This document shows positions 25,321 to 26,184 of a stretch of DNA of 26,184 bases, one piece after another; within the stretch, counting starts at the first letter, position 1; each line of letters opens with the position of its first letter. The position numbers were made by a program, and so were the translations under genes. Under the pieces are notes generated by a model, which was not told the DNA's origin, made no database searches, and saw only the letters and a program-made list of their open reading frames with translations. This stretch comes from Bodo saltans (lineage: Eukaryota; Euglenozoa; Kinetoplastea; Eubodonida; Bodonidae): NCBI GenBank assembly GCA_001460835.1, contig CYKH01000630.1:1-26184 (forward strand), read 5' to 3'.

Positions 25321-26184
25321 ATGCGCCACGTTACGGCATCATCTAAACGCCCTGCACTCTTCGCAGCAGTTGCACTCGCGGCACTTCTGTGCGTGACTTT
25401 ACTCGTTCCCACGGCTGCTGCTAGCTCCAAGGGCCTTATGTGCCAATCCGTGTGGACAGGGCCAAGCAGTGAAAACGACTTGATGAAATGTATCACCAAC
25501 ACGAATCGCATTCAGTCCACTGCAGCCAACTACGTCCTCCCAGCGCTCTGCATTGTATTCCTTATCCTCTCCCTGCTGATCTTCCCGATTATTTTCCTGT
25601 GCTGTGTATGCTGCCAGTGTTGCTGCGCCTGCTGCAAAGAGGTGCCGTCCGGCAGCCGAAGCGAGTCTAAGAATTCCCGCAAGAATTTGGTCATCCTGAT
25701 GGTGATTCTGCTCGGCATCGGTGTCACCGTCATCGCTCTCATCATCACTGGCTGCACGCAGCTTCGAAGCGGGGCGGAGGCTGTCTTCACGAACCTCAAC
25801 AAACACATTGTCGACTATTTCTTCGGCGTCATCAACGACCTGGAGGCCGCGACGTACGACAATGTGACAGGGAACTACACGGAGCCCTTCTCCAACAGCA
25901 CATTCGACAGCATTCGAGATCAAATTACTGGTCTTCAAAACACAACGGAATCATACCACAAGGACCTCACGAATTACTCTGAGCTTGCTGCAAGCGTTGG
26001 GTACGGCCTTGCTATCTTCCCGTTGTTTTTGTTCTCCTTCACATTCTTATTTGCGTGCTGCAATTGCCGTCGATGCTGCCCCAGTTGCTGCACTTGCATT
26101 TACTACCTCATTGGCATTCTTTTTGCACTTGTCGGTTTCATCATGCTCCTCATGGGCGCCATTTTTGGCGATGTGTGCGCAGAG
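25321..26184 (+). CDS. Pentaspan membrane protein, prominin/Tweety-like; 3' end outside window
   Basis: The frame is open for 288 residues to the window end. A signal peptide (about 1-35) precedes TM1 (about 71-95), which runs into a dense cytosolic cysteine cluster, CCVCCQCCCACC (94-105), a prominin-like feature and a candidate for palmitoylation. TM2 is at about 122-144, TM3 at 225-246, a second Cys cluster (CCNCRRCCPSCCTC) at 246-259 and TM4 at about 260-281, followed by GDVC. A second extracellular loop and TM5 would be expected beyond the window. The first loop has several sequons (NVT, NYT, NST, NTT, NYS). WTGPS (45-49) and SNSTFDSIRDQITGLQN match equivalent places in the 19742 protein, which makes the two paralogues. 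This copy resembles prominin more clearly because of the cysteine clusters. Confidence 0.75.
   Translation, partial: MRHVTASSKRPALFAAVALAALLCVTLLVPTAAASSKGLMCQSVWTGPSSENDLMKCITNTNRIQSTAANYVLPALCIVFLILSLLIFPIIFLCCVCCQCCCACCKEVPSGSRSESKNSRKNLVILMVILLGIGVTVIALIITGCTQLRSGAEAVFTNLNKHIVDYFFGVINDLEAATYDNVTGNYTEPFSNSTFDSIRDQITGLQNTTESYHKDLTNYSELAASVGYGLAIFPLFLFSFTFLFACCNCRRCCPSCCTCIYYLIGILFALVGFIMLLMGAIFGDVCAE

Overview
The window looks like nuclear DNA of a kinetoplastid protist, most likely a free-living bodonid such as Bodo saltans (an inference). Every convincing gene lies on the + strand. None shows a cis-intron. Almost every gap contains a pyrimidine tract followed by an AG a short distance before the next ATG, which is the layout of a polycistronic unit processed by spliced-leader trans-splicing and polyadenylation. 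Intact genes end in TAA, TAG and TGA alike, so the standard stop code applies. Low-complexity Gln, Ser, Gly, His and Asn runs are common inside the proteins.

Layout. 1-3337 is a leucine-rich-repeat (LRR) region followed, with no intergenic spacer, by a eukaryotic-type phospholipase D (PLD). The LRR frame is cut by an in-frame TAG, and the PLD lies in the +1 frame, so this is either a decaying LRR-PLD fusion or something recoded. 3938-5629 is the lariat debranching enzyme DBR1. 5819-7327 is an unrecognised protein with a signal anchor. 7471-8397 is an ER lectin of the OS-9/Yos9 type with a complete mannose-6-phosphate-receptor-homology (MRH) sugar site. 8671-9267 is a small orphan membrane protein, and 9454-10128 is a compact FG/RGG-rich protein; these two neighbours share a C-terminal motif I do not recognise. 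10384-11148 is a small protein with a weak resemblance to the AP-5 sigma (longin) subunit. 11420-15067 is a very large helical, probably mitochondrial protein. 15258-19385 is a SWR1/SRCAP-type split SNF2 ATPase. 19742-21325 and 25321-26184 (cut by the window end) are paralogous pentaspan prominin/Tweety-like membrane proteins. Between them, 22081-25035 is a large low-complexity protein ending in two Sfi1-like centrin-binding motifs.

There is no sign of an operon-like shared function. The genes fall into RNA processing (DBR1), ER quality control (OS-9-like), chromatin (SWR1), possible nuclear pore or RNA-binding (FG protein), possible adaptor trafficking, mitochondria, cytoskeleton (Sfi1-like) and cell-surface membrane proteins, as expected where gene order follows transcription units rather than pathways. 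The items most worth following up are the LRR-PLD locus, the shared C-terminal motif of the 8671 and 9454 genes, the two pentaspan paralogues and a strong intergenic hairpin at 21584-21613.
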